In this document: positions 1 through 19,473 of the stretch, in pieces
Layout of the letters: every line of letters starts with the position of its first letter
Numbering within the stretch: the stretch's first letter is position 1
Translations under genes and position numbers: made by a program
Notes under the pieces: model-generated
The model's input: the letters and a program-made list of their open reading frames with translations, nothing else
What the model was told of the DNA's origin: nothing
Database searches by the model: none
NCBI RefSeq assembly: GCF_010728725.1
Contig: NZ_AP022606.1
Coordinates: forward strand, 4,216,001 to 4,280,000
DNA from: Mycobacterium branderi
GTDB taxonomy: Bacteria > Actinomycetota > Actinomycetes > Mycobacteriales > Mycobacteriaceae
DNA: 64,000 bases
Direction: 5' to 3'

Positions 1-85
1 CGCTGAAAGATGTAGGTCCACCGCTGCTCCCCTGATTGACCTGCATATTCTGGCACATCGCGCGTCGCTACGTTCCGTTGCGCGT

Positions 86-124
86 CGACCCGCTTCGCCC
101 GGCTCCGCCGCCCTCGCGATCGCC
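86..124 (-). repeat. Copy A of a dispersed GC-rich intergenic repeat
   Basis: Read on the minus strand this begins GGCGATCGCGAGGGCGGCG and continues with an AGCCGGGCGAAGCGGG-like tail. Similar stretches occur at 35571-35603 and 44298-44332, also outside genes. The 130 bases before the first gene show nothing else recognisable; a gene ending upstream of the window cannot be excluded. Confidence 0.45.
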
Positions 125-130
125 ACTACG

Positions 131-3383
<3,253 letters not shown>

Positions 3384-3397
3384 GCGGCTAAAGGGGC

Positions 3398-4594
3398 TCA
3401 CGGCAGATCCCTGCGCGCCGCGATCTTCGACGACAGGCCATGCACGTAGACGAATCCCTTTGCCATGGACTGGTCGAAGCTGTCGCCCTCGTCGTAGGTG
3501 GCCAGGTTGAAGTCGTAGAGCGACGCGGCACTGCGCCGGCCATTGACCGCAATGTGGCCGCCGTGCAACACCATTCGGATCTCGCCGGTCACATGCTGCT
3601 GCGTCGTGGCGACGAAGCTCTCCAACGCTGTCTTCAGCGGCGAATACCACAGCCCGTCATAGACCAGCTCGGCCCAGCGCTGGTCGGTGTGCCGCTTGAA
3701 CCGCCCGAGCTCACGCTCCAGCGTGACGTGTTCGAGCTCGGTGTGTGCCGTGATGAGCACCATTGCGCCTGGGGCTTCATAGATTTCGCGGCTCTTGATG
3801 CCCACCAGCCGGTCTTCGACGACGTCGAGCCGCCCGACCCCCTGGGCGCCGGCCCGCGTGTTGAGTTCCTCGATGGCCTGCAGCACCGAGACCGGTTTGC
3901 CATCGATGGACACCGGAACGCCCTTGTCGAAACCGACGATCACCTCGTCGGGCGTGTTCCAGTTGACGGTCGGGTCTTCGGTGTAGGCGTAGACGTCCTT
4001 GGTGGGTGCATTCCAGAGGTGTTCCAAAAAGCCCGTTTCCACGGCGCGGCCCCACACGTTCTGGTCGATGGAGAACGGTGAGCGCTTGGTGACGTTGATC
4101 GGGATGGCGTTCTCCTCGGCGAAGGCGATGGCCTTCTCCCGTGTCCACGCATAGTCTCGTACTGGCGCAAGCACTTCCAGATCCGGTGCGAGGGAGGCAA
4201 ATCCGACCTCGAAGCGGACCTGGTCGTTGCCTTTGCCGGTGCAGCCGTGCGCGACGATGCCGCCGCCGTGCTCGCGAGCCGCGGCCACCAGATGCTTGAC
4301 GATCAGCGGCCGGCTGATCGCCGACACCAGCGGGTAGCGATCCATGTAGAGCGCGTTGGACTGGATGGTGGGCAGGCAGTAGCCCTCGGCGAACTCGTCG
4401 CGCGCGTCGACGACGACCGCCTCGACGGCGCCGCAATCCAGCGCGCGCTGACGCACCACCTCCATGTCCTCGCCGCCCTGGCCCAGGTCGATCGCGACCG
4501 CGACGACCTCCCGACCGGTCTCCTTGCCGATCCAGCTGATCGCCACGGAGGTGTCCAAACCGCCGGAATACGCCAGGATGACGCGCTCGGACAT
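3398..4594 (-). CDS. argG: Argininosuccinate synthase
   Basis: ATP-dependent condensation of citrulline and aspartate to argininosuccinate, the penultimate step of arginine synthesis. The protein has 398 residues, the expected size. The N-terminal PP-loop AYSGGLDTS (about 8-16) binds ATP, and [13 protein letters not shown] is the substrate-binding region. ATG at 4594 follows a strong ribosome-binding site, AAGGAG (about 4604-4609). It lies 17 bp after argR and upstream of argH. Confidence 0.98.
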   Translation of the reverse strand: MSERVILAYSGGLDTSVAISWIGKETGREVVAVAIDLGQGGEDMEVVRQRALDCGAVEAVVVDARDEFAEGYCLPTIQSNALYMDRYPLVSAISRPLIVKHLVAAAREHGGGIVAHGCTGKGNDQVRFEVGFASLAPDLEVLAPVRDYAWTREKAIAFAEENAIPINVTKRSPFSIDQNVWGRAVETGFLEHLWNAPTKDVYAYTEDPTVNWNTPDEVIVGFDKGVPVSIDGKPVSVLQAIEELNTRAGAQGVGRLDVVEDRLVGIKSREIYEAPGAMVLITAHTELEHVTLERELGRFKRHTDQRWAELVYDGLWYSPLKTALESFVATTQQHVTGEIRMVLHGGHIAVNGRRSAASLYDFNLATYDEGDSFDQSMAKGFVYVHGLSSKIAARRDLP

Positions 4595-4611
4595 GAACCA
4601 ATCTCCTTATA

Positions 4612-7206
<2,595 letters not shown>

Positions 7207-7210
<4 letters not shown>

Positions 7211-8088
7211 GCGCTCACCACCTTGGTTCCGGTGCCTTCATCGGTGAACAGCTCGACCAGCACGCAGTGTTCGACGCGGCCGTCGATCACATGCGCACTC
7301 GGCACGCCGCCGCCGCCGACCGCACGCAAGCAGGCTTCGACCTTCGGAATCATCCCGGTCTCCAGGGTTGGCAGCAGTTGCGCCAAGGTGTCAGTGTCGA
7401 TTTCGCTGACCAGCGAATCACGGTCCGGCCAACGGGTGTAGAGCCCTTCGACATCGGTGAGCATCAACAGCTTTTCGGCTCCCAGTGCTTCGGCCAGCGC
7501 CGCCGCAGCGGTGTCGGCGTTGATGTTGTGCACCACGCCGTCGGCGTCCGGCGCCAGTGTCGAGACGACCGGAATGCGCCGTGCGGCAATCAAATCCCGC
7601 ACCGCGGCGGTGTTGACGTGCTCGACGTTGCCGACCAGCCCGATGTCGGTGGCCACCCCGTCGACGGTGACGCTGCGCCGCACCGCAGTGAACAGCTGCG
7701 CGTCCTCGCCGGTGATGCCGACCGCATACGGGCCGTGCGCGTTGATCAGGTTGACCAGTTCGCGGCCCACCTGACCGAACAGCACCATGCGTGCCACCTC
7801 GAGCACTTCCGGTGTGGTGACCCGGAATCCGCCCTTGAAGTCGCCGGGGATTCCGAGCCGTTGCAGCATGGCGCTGATCTGCGGCCCGCCGCCGTGCACG
7901 ACGACGGGGTGGATGCCGCAGTTGCGCAGAAACGCCATATCGGCGGCGAACGCATGCTTGAGAATGTCGTCCGTCATTGCGTTGCCGCCGTACTTGATGA
8001 CGACGATCTTGCCGTGCAGCTGCTTGAGCCAGGGCAGGGCCTCGGCCAGCACTTGGGCTTTGATGTGAGTCGATAATGCGGCGGTCAT
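7207..8088 (-). CDS. argB: Acetylglutamate kinase
   Basis: Phosphorylates N-acetylglutamate, normally the arginine-feedback-controlled step of the pathway. The product has 293 residues with the amino-acid kinase fold. Lys in [10 protein letters not shown] contacts the phosphates, [11 protein letters not shown] is the glycine-rich substrate loop, and [15 protein letters not shown] lies in the ATP-side region. The N-terminal helix (about 1-22) before the kinase core is the feature of arginine-sensitive hexameric enzymes; inhibition by arginine is inferred from that. It overlaps argJ and argD by 4 bp each. Confidence 0.97.
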
Positions 8089-9290
8089 GAGCTGTAGGCC
8101 GAATTCTCTTCGACGTAGGCGTGCGACAGGTCGGTGGTGCGGATGGCGGCCCTGCCCTCGCCGAGGCCGAGATCGACAGTGACGTCGATGTCGGCGCCCG
8201 ACAAATCCACCTCGCGTGCGCCGGGCGCGGCGGTGCCGCCGCTGAAGACCGCAGAACCGTTGAACGACACGGTGATCCGGTCGGGGTCGATCGTAAACGG
8301 CGCCATGCCCACCGCGGCGAGCACCCGGCCCCAGTTCGGGTCGGATCCGAACAACGCGGTCTTGACCAGGCTGTCGCGGGCGATCAGGCGGGCGGCGACC
8401 AGCGCGTCGTCGTCACCGGGCGCACCTTTCACGGTCACGATGACGCGTTTGGTGACGCCTTCGGCGTCGGCCTGCAGCTGGGCGCACAGGTCGTCACACA
8501 CCCGCAGCACAGCGTCGTCGAGATCTGCTTGGCTGGGCGCGATTTCGCTGGCACCGGACGCCAGCAGCAGCACGGTGTCGTTGGTGGAGCAGCTGCCGTC
8601 GATGTCGAGGCGCTCGAACGTCGCGGCGCTCGCCCGGCGCAGCGCCGCGTCGAGCGCTTCGGGCGCCGCGACGGCGTCGGTGGTCAGCACGCACAGCATG
8701 GTGGCCAGCGACGGCGCCAGCATGCCTGCGCCCTTGGCCATCCCGCCGATCGTCCAGTTGCCGGGGTGGTGCAGCGCAACCTGTTTGGGCACGGTGTCGG
8801 TGGTCATGATGGCCCGCGCCGCGTCCTCTCCCCCGGTCAGGCCGCCGGCCATCTCGTGCACGATTTCGGCGACACCGGCGAGCAGCTTGTCCATCGGCAG
8901 CCGGTCGCCGATCAGGCCGGTGGAGCAGACCCCGACCTCGATGGCCCCGGTTTCGGTGCCCCAGTCCGACAGCGCATTAGCGAGCGCCTCGGCGGTGGCG
9001 TGGGTGTCCTGGAAACCCGCCGGTCCGGTGCAGGCGTTGGCGCCGCCGGAATTGAGGATCACAGCGCGGAGCCGTCCGGTGGTCAGCACCTGCTGACTCC
9101 ACAGCACCGGCGCGGCCTTGACCTGGTTGCGGGTGAACACTCCGGCGGCCGCGTAGTCGGGACCCTCGTTGAACACCAACGCCAAATCCGGTGCGCCGCT
9201 TGCCTTGATCCCCACGGCGATACCGGCGGCCCGGAATCCCTCCGGTGCCGTGACCCCCTGCGTGCGCACCAGCCGCGCCGCGTCGGCTTT

Positions 9291-9296
<6 letters not shown>
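8085..9296 (-). CDS. argJ: Bifunctional ornithine acetyltransferase / N-acetylglutamate synthase
   Basis: Recycles the acetyl group from N-acetylornithine to glutamate and, in bifunctional forms, makes N-acetylglutamate from acetyl-CoA. The proenzyme cleaves itself before a Thr: LATMLCVL is present, placing the scissile bond at Ala198-Thr199 with the start used here. ATG at 9296 (MTKADAARL) is chosen because the sequence before it is a 55-bp tandem repeat unit. Starts at 9332 or 9329 would lie inside the repeat and add a non-conserved tail. A GAGGAG ribosome-binding site lies 7 nt upstream. Length is 403 residues, in the normal range. Confidence 0.95.
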
Positions 9297-10479
<1,183 letters not shown>

Positions 10480-10488
10480 TCATTCGGG

Positions 10489-12971
10489 CTAGCTTCGCAG
10501 CACCGCACCGACCCGCTCGGCGGCGCAGCGCACGGCCTCGTCGCGCGCCGCGCTGGCCTCGTCTTCGGTCAGCGTGCGATCCAGCGCCCGGAACCGCAAC
10601 GCGAACGTCAGCGACTTGCGGTGCTCGCCGATCTGCGGGCCCGTGTAGATGTCGAACAGCCGAATGTCCTCCAGCAGCGCACCGGCCCCGTCGCGGACCG
10701 CGTCCATCACCGCCTGGGCCGGCACGCCGGCGTCCACCACCAAGCTGACGTCCTGGAACACTGCCGGGAACGGCGAGACCTGCGGCGCCGGCAGCGTCTC
10801 GGTGATCGGCACGGCGTCGAGGTTCAACTCCATTGCACACGCGCCCTTGGGCAGGCCGGATCGCTCGATCACCGCCGGGTGCAACTGGCCGGCATGGCCG
10901 ATCACGGTGTCGCCGACGAGCACCTCGGCGCAGCGGCCGGGATGCCACGGCAGATGCTGGGCGGCTCGCAGCACCACCTCGACCCCACTGGCGCGCGCGA
11001 CGATCCGCACCGCCTCGAATGCGTCGGCGGCTTCCACCGGCCGGCCGGGACCCCAAGGTCCGCGGGGTTCCCGCAGGCCGGCCAAAACCGCGGCGACGTG
11101 CTGCGGCTGGCGCGGCAACGACGCGTCCAGCCGCGCGATCTCGTCGTCGGTGGGACGACGGTCGACCGGGATGAGCTCGACGCCGCGGGTGTGCTCCGTC
11201 GGCTGGACCACCTGCGCGAGCGAGTACAGCGCAGCGTCGACGATGCCGCGAGAGACGTTGCGCGCCAAGGCTTCCAACAGACCAGGCAGCAGCGTGGTGG
11301 CCAGGTGCGGGCGGTCGGCTTCCAGCGGGTTGAGCACCTGGGTGGTGTTGCGGCGCGGGTCGTCGGCGGGCAGCCCCCAGGCGTCGAACACGCCGGCGGG
11401 CAGGAACGGGGAGGTGAGGATTTCCACGTAGCCGGACAGCGCCAGCGACTTGCCGACGGCGCGTCGGCGCTGCTGCGGCGCGGTGAGTCCCCGGCCCGCA
11501 GGCGCCGCCGGCAGCACGGAGGGGATGATGTCCAGCCCCTCCAGCCGCAGCACCTCCTCGACCAGGTCGGCGGGTTGCAGCAGGTCGGGCCGCCAGCTCG
11601 GCGGCGTCACGGTCAAAACGTCGTCGCCGACCACGGCCGCCCCGATCTGGGTCAGCCGTCGCGCGGTGGTGCCGTCGGGGTATCGAACCCCGGCCGTGCG
11701 GTCCGGCAGGTCGGGGGCGATCCGGATGGGCGGCAGTGACCAGTCGTCGCGGGGCGGGTCGCCGCGCCAATCGGTCAGCGTCGGCGACACCGTGCCGCCG
11801 GCGATCTCGGCTAGCAGCACCGCGCAGCGGTCCAGCGCGGCCACCGAGATCGCCGGGTCGACCGCTCGCTCGTAGCGGCGGGCGGCCTCGCTGGGCAGGT
11901 GCAGCCGCCGCTGGGTGCGCGATACCGCCGCGGGGTCCCATACCGCGGCTTCGAGCAGCACGTCGGTGGAGTCGTCGCGCATCTCGGTGCTGCCCGACCC
12001 CATCACGCCGCCGATCGCGGCGGTCGCGACCTCGTCGACGATCAGCACGTCGGCCGGGTTGAGCCGACGCTCGATGTCGTCGAGGGTGACGACGGTCTCG
12101 TCGGGCCGGGCGAACCGCACGTCGAACCCGCCGGTGATCCGTTTGAGGTCGTGGGCGTGCATCGGGTGGCCGAGTTCGAGCATCACGTAGTTGGTCGCGT
12201 CGACGGCCGGCGAGATCGCCCGGATGCCGGACAGCAGCAGCCGTCGCTGCAGCCACCACGGCGACACCGCGCCCGGATCGATCCCGGTGACCGGCCGCAG
12301 CGCAAACCGCCGCACGCCGGTGTCGGGCTGCACGGTCAGCGGCCAGGCCTCCCCGTCTGCGGGCAGTGGCGGCACGGAGGCGGGGTCGACGAAGTCCAGG
12401 TCGTAAGCGCAGGCGATCTCGCGGGCCAGTCCGCGCACCGACATGCAGTAGCCGCGGTCGGGTGTGATCGCCAGATGGAAGACGACGTCGTCGAAGCCGA
12501 GCACCGCAACGGCGTCGTCTCCCGGCCGGGCGGTTTCCGGCGGCAGCACCAGGATGCCGGAATGATCTGCGCCCAAACCGAGTTCGGCCGTCGAGCAGAT
12601 CATCCCGTCAGACGTACGCCCGTAGGTCTTGCGTGCGGTGATCGTGAAATCGCCGGGCAAAACGGTGCCGGGCAGTGCGACCACCACCAGCTCGCCAACC
12701 ACGAAATTCGTTGCACCACAGATGATTTCGCGTGGTTTGTCGTCGCCGACATCGACCAGGCAGGCGCGGATCGGCTTCTTGAACTCCGTGAGCTCCTCGA
12801 TTTCGGTCACCCTGCCGATCGTCAGCGGACCGCTGACCGGGCCGAGCGTGATCACCTCCTCGACCTCGTGGCCGATGCGCAGCAGCGTCTGCTCGAGCTC
12901 GTCGGCGGGCACATCCCAGTCCGGGGCGCCGTGCGCGACAACTTCACGCAACCAGCTGTAGGGGACGCGCA

Positions 12972-12972
<1 letters not shown>
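10489..12972 (-). CDS. pheT: Phenylalanyl-tRNA synthetase beta subunit
   Basis: Beta subunit of the alpha2-beta2 enzyme that charges tRNA-Phe. The 827 residues cover, in order, an EMAP-type tRNA-binding domain (about 40-150, [17 protein letters not shown]), the B3/B4 editing domain, the B5 domain (about 400-480), the catalytic-like core and the C-terminal ferredoxin-fold anticodon-binding domain (about 735-827, [14 protein letters not shown]). ATG 12972 overlaps the pheS stop by one base. In M. tuberculosis PE_PGRS30 lies between pheT and argC; here only 48 bp separate the two genes. Confidence 0.97.
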
Positions 12973-15844
<2,872 letters not shown>

Positions 15845-15992
15845 GTGTCCCAGCGTAGGTGCTGCCCTCAGCGGCGGGCAACGACCGGCGTGGTGGCATG
15901 CGCCACCGTGGCCGACGAATTGCCTGATCACACGCGCGCATCGGTGGGGCGGACACTCGATAACGCCGGCTTGCGGCGCACCGCCGAAATCA

Positions 15993-16021
15993 TAGACAAC
16001 ATACGTTGTCAGCCTTATCGT
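15993..16021 (+). promoter_or_regulatory. Promoter with embedded palindromic operator
   Basis: A -35 box TAGACA (15993-15998) and a -10 box TATCGT (16016-16021) are 17 bp apart. GACAACATACGTTGTC at 15995-16010 has perfect GACAAC/GTTGTC arms and covers the -35 and spacer. A bound dimer would block RNA polymerase. The shape fits a TetR-type repressor; no such gene lies adjacent. Confidence 0.6.
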
Positions 16022-16045
16022 GGAGTCATCTGGACCCGGGAGGCC

Positions 16046-17116
16046 ATGATGACCACGACGTCGATGCCGTCCGCCGAACCCCGGCCCGTCGCAGCTGCAG
16101 AGCGGAATTCCGCCAAGGCCGAGCCGCTGGGGCCGGATTCGCTCACCTGGAAGTATTTCGGCGACCTGCGCACCGGAATGATGGGTGTCTGGATCGGCGC
16201 GATCCAGAACATGTATCCGGAGCTGGGCGCCGGCGTCGAGGAGCATTCCATCCTGCTGCGCGAACCGCTGCAGCGGGTGGCCCGCTCGGTCTACCCGATC
16301 ATGGGAGTGGTCTACGACGGCGAGCGGGCGCCCCAAACCGGGGAGCAGATCAAGCAGTATCACCGCACGATCAAAGGTGTCGACGCGGCGGGCCGCCGCT
16401 ACCACGCGCTGAACCCGGAAACCTTCTACTGGGCGCATGCGACATTCTTCATGCTGGTGATCAAGGTCGCCGAGTACTTCTGCGGCGGGCTGACCGAGGC
16501 CGAGAAGCGCCAGCTGTTCGACGAGCATGTGCAGTGGTACCGGATGTACGGGATGAGCATGCGCCCGGTGCCCAACTCGTGGGAGGAGTTTCAGGAGTAC
16601 TGGGACCGGGTGTGTCGCGACGAGCTGGAGATCAATCAGGCCACTCTTGACATCTTCAACATCCGCATTCCCAAGCCGAAGTTCGTGCTGATGCCCACGC
16701 CGATCTGGGACCAGTTGTTCAAGCCGCTGTCGGCCGGGCAGCGCTGGATCGCCGCCGGGCTGTTCGATCCGCCCGTCCGGGAAAAGGCGGGGATGCGCTG
16801 GACGCCCGGCGACGAAATCTTGTTGCGGCTGTTCGGCAAGGCGGTCGAGCTGGCCTTCCTGGCGGTTCCCGACGAGATCCGGCTCCATCCGCGCGCGCTG
16901 GCCGCCTACCGCCGCGCCGAGGGACGGATTCCCGCCGACGCGCCGCTGGTCGAGGCACCGCGATTCATGGCCCCGCCGCGGGACCGCCGCGGACTGCCGA
17001 TGCACTACGTTCCGCCGCGCAGCAAGAACCTGATCGAGCGGGCCGGTTCGCTGGTGCACACCACGTTCTCGCTTGCCGGTCTGCGACCGGCCCGAGGCCG
17101 AGGCAAGGCCGCCTAG
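16046..17116 (+). CDS. DUF2236 (MpaB-like) oxygenase-family protein, Rv1645c type
   Basis: Protein of 355-356 residues related to the DUF2236/latex-clearing/MpaB family of haem-containing oxygenases. The conserved segments are the N-terminal DLRTGMMGVWIGAIQNM, then ILLREPLQRVARS, and the central YWAHATFFMLVIKVAEYF. The last contains the HATF His that is a likely haem ligand in relatives. There is no signal peptide. GGGAGG (16038-16043) precedes two ATG codons; ATG 16049 has the better spacing and 16046 is the longer form. Its own operator-bearing promoter lies just upstream, and its 3' end overlaps convergent tsnR by 4 bp. The substrate is unknown. Confidence 0.85.
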   Translation: MMTTTSMPSAEPRPVAAAERNSAKAEPLGPDSLTWKYFGDLRTGMMGVWIGAIQNMYPELGAGVEEHSILLREPLQRVARSVYPIMGVVYDGERAPQTGEQIKQYHRTIKGVDAAGRRYHALNPETFYWAHATFFMLVIKVAEYFCGGLTEAEKRQLFDEHVQWYRMYGMSMRPVPNSWEEFQEYWDRVCRDELEINQATLDIFNIRIPKPKFVLMPTPIWDQLFKPLSAGQRWIAAGLFDPPVREKAGMRWTPGDEILLRLFGKAVELAFLAVPDEIRLHPRALAAYRRAEGRIPADAPLVEAPRFMAPPRDRRGLPMHYVPPRSKNLIERAGSLVHTTFSLAGLRPARGRGKAA

Positions 17117-17877
17117 ACCAGCGCCCGGGCGCTCTGGTAGAGGCAAATCGCCGCGGCCGCAGCAACATTGAGGCTCTGCGCGCCGCCGGACATGGGGATG
17201 CGCACCCGGTGATCGGCGTGCCCGGCCACCTGCGCCGACAAGCCATGGGATTCCGCCCCGAACAGCCACGCCGTGGGCCGGCTCAGCTCGGCGGCCTCCA
17301 AGGCCAGTTCGCCGTCCACGGTGGTGGCCAGCACCTGCAGCTCCGCACCGCGTAGCGCCGCAACGACGGCTTCGACTTCCGGGGCGACGATCACGGGCAC
17401 GGAAAAGATGCTTCCGGCGGAGGCCCGCAGACACTTGCCGTTGAACGGATCGACGCTGTGCCCGGCCAGGATCACCGCCGCGACACCCATCGCGTCGGCC
17501 AGGCGAATCAGGGTGCCCGCGTTGCCCGGCTCGCTGATGTCGACCGCTACCGCGATCAGCCGTGGGGCACCGGCCAGCACGTCTTCCAGCCTGGCGGTGG
17601 GCATTTCGCAGACCGCGACCAGCCCTGCCGGAGTTACCGTGTCGGACAAGGCTTTTGCGGCCCGTTCAGTGACGACGTGCACGTGGTGCCCGGCCAGCAA
17701 CGTGGCGTAGCGCTGCGCCGCCGACTCGGTGGCAAATACATCCCGGACCAGGCTGCGCCGCGAAGCGGCCTGGACAAGGTGGGCGCCCTCCACCAAAAAC
17801 CGCCCGGTCCGGCGGCGGGCGACATGCCGGTGTAGCTTGACCGCCGCGACCACCCGGGTCGAGCGCTCGGTGAGCAC
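17113..17877 (-). CDS. tsnR: SpoU-family RNA 2'-O-methyltransferase
   Basis: SPOUT-class methyltransferase of 254 residues acting on rRNA or tRNA ribose. It has an N-terminal RNA-binding substrate domain (about 1-95) and the knotted C-terminal domain. The three SpoU motifs are present: ISEPGNAGTLIRLADA, FGAESHGLS, and IPMSGGAQSLNVAAAAAI. Position just after rplT matches tsnR (Rv1644). The exact nucleotide modified cannot be assigned, and thiostrepton resistance should not be assumed from the symbol. It begins 6 bp after rplT. Confidence 0.9.
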   Translation of the reverse strand: MLTERSTRVVAAVKLHRHVARRRTGRFLVEGAHLVQAASRRSLVRDVFATESAAQRYATLLAGHHVHVVTERAAKALSDTVTPAGLVAVCEMPTARLEDVLAGAPRLIAVAVDISEPGNAGTLIRLADAMGVAAVILAGHSVDPFNGKCLRASAGSIFSVPVIVAPEVEAVVAALRGAELQVLATTVDGELALEAAELSRPTAWLFGAESHGLSAQVAGHADHRVRIPMSGGAQSLNVAAAAAICLYQSARALV

Positions 17878-17883
17878 CAGGGT

Positions 17884-18273
17884 TTAGGCGGCCTCTCCAG
17901 AGGGAGCGTTGACGTGTTCGGGCAGCGCGGCACGGGCGACGTCGACCAGCGCGGTGAACGCGGCAGGATCGCTGACGGCGATCTCGGCGAGGTTCTTGCG
18001 GTCGACCTCGACACCGGCGGCCTTCAGACCCTGGATCAGCCGGTTGTAGGTGATGTCGTTAGCGCGGGCCGCCGCGTTGATCCGCGAGATCCACAGCTTG
18101 CGGAACTCACCCTTGCGCGCACGACGGTCGCGGAAGGCGTAATTCAGTGAATGTAGTTGCTGCTCTTTGGCTTTGCGGTAGAGCCGAGAGCGCTGGCCGC
18201 GATAGCCTCGCGAGGCCTTCAGGACGGTGCGCCGCTTCTTTTGGGCGTTGACTGCCCGCTTCACGCGTGCCAT
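17884..18273 (-). CDS. rplT: 50S ribosomal protein L20
   Basis: Assembly-initiating 23S rRNA-binding protein of 129 residues, with a highly basic N-terminal half ([19 protein letters not shown]) and the globular domain YGRL-like region [17 protein letters not shown]. It is the third gene of infC-rpmI-rplT. In other bacteria L20 or IF3 autoregulates this operon; a structured leader upstream of infC is compatible with that. Confidence 0.98.
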   Translation of the reverse strand: MARVKRAVNAQKKRRTVLKASRGYRGQRSRLYRKAKEQQLHSLNYAFRDRRARKGEFRKLWISRINAAARANDITYNRLIQGLKAAGVEVDRKNLAEIAVSDPAAFTALVDVARAALPEHVNAPSGEAA

Positions 18274-18305
18274 GGGATGTTCCTATCGTCGGGTGGTGGT
18301 GCCGG

Positions 18306-18500
18306 TCAGCCGTTCAGCATCTTGTTGACGCGCTTGGTGTCGTTGGCTGACACCGCGGTGCGCCCCTCCAGCCGGCGGGTGCGCGTGGTCGGCTTGTGCT
18401 CCAGCAAGTGCCTGCGATTTGCCTTCTGGCGCACGATCTTTCCGGTTCCGGTGCGCCGGAATCGCTTCGAGGCCCCGCTGTGGGTCTTGGCCTTGGGCAT
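18306..18500 (-). CDS. rpmI: 50S ribosomal protein L35
   Basis: Small basic ribosomal protein of 64 residues, [20 protein letters not shown] at its N-terminus, the standard L35 signature. It lies 29 bp after infC and 32 bp before rplT. Confidence 0.98.
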   Translation of the reverse strand: MPKAKTHSGASKRFRRTGTGKIVRQKANRRHLLEHKPTTRTRRLEGRTAVSANDTKRVNKMLNG

Positions 18501-18529
18501 GTGTCCTCAGTTCTGCTGTCTTCTGGTGT

Positions 18530-19120
<591 letters not shown>

Positions 19121-19199
19121 GGGGCCTCCTGGGTTCGTTGTTCGCGGTCGCGGCCAACCCGTGTCGGAGGTCCAGCGGTCGAAATACCACCCCACCAGC

Positions 19200-19223
19200 A
19201 AAAAAGCCCTGCGTAAGCAGGGC
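19200..19223 (-). terminator. Intrinsic terminator in the infC leader
   Basis: On the minus strand GCCCTGCTTACGCAGGGC is followed immediately by six T. The stem is 7 bp of GC-rich sequence with a TTAC loop. It lies between the predicted promoter (19389-19394) and the infC start (19120), about 80 nt before the gene, so it can act as a conditional attenuator. It is a canonical terminator shape, uncommon in mycobacteria. Confidence 0.8.
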
Positions 19224-19279
19224 CCAGTGCCGACCGGTCGCGGCCCGTCATAGGCCGAGCCGCCTGCGTTGTCCGCAGA

Positions 19280-19301
19280 ACCGGCACCGCCAGGTGCCGG
19301 T
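19280..19301. repeat. Inverted repeat in the infC leader
   Basis: ACCGGCACC (19280-19288) and GGTGCCGGT (19293-19301) are perfect 9-bp arms around GCCA. The hairpin lies upstream of the terminator in the roughly 260-nt infC leader and could take part in an alternative fold. The whole 353-bp gap 19121-19473 is accounted for by this leader, the promoter below and the lysX promoter. Confidence 0.6.
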
Positions 19302-19388
19302 GACCGGACCGTTGAGCCTTTCTGGCCAACGGTGGGAGTGGGACTCCACTTGCTGTCCCTGGCCTTCGCCGGGACGGTCGCGTCGCCC

Positions 19389-19394
19389 AGTCTA
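19389..19394 (-). promoter_or_regulatory. Extended -10 promoter for infC-rpmI-rplT
   Basis: TGCTAGACT on the minus strand is an extended -10 box (TGn-TAGACT). A -35 box is weak. Transcription would begin near 19382 and give a leader of about 260 nt before the ATC start, including the hairpin and terminator. Confidence 0.5.
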
Positions 19395-19459
19395 GCAGTG
19401 CCGATGCCTCAACCCGACATGCGCGGCTTCCTGCTCAGGCGATCCCCGGTTTCAGGGAA

Positions 19460-19465
19460 TATCCT
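19460..19465 (+). promoter_or_regulatory. -10 box for lysX
   Basis: TATCCT lies 8 nt before the GTG at 19474, the spacing of a leaderless or near-leaderless transcript. It supports the short lysX start. Confidence 0.45.
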
Positions 19466-19473
19466 CGCGGTCT

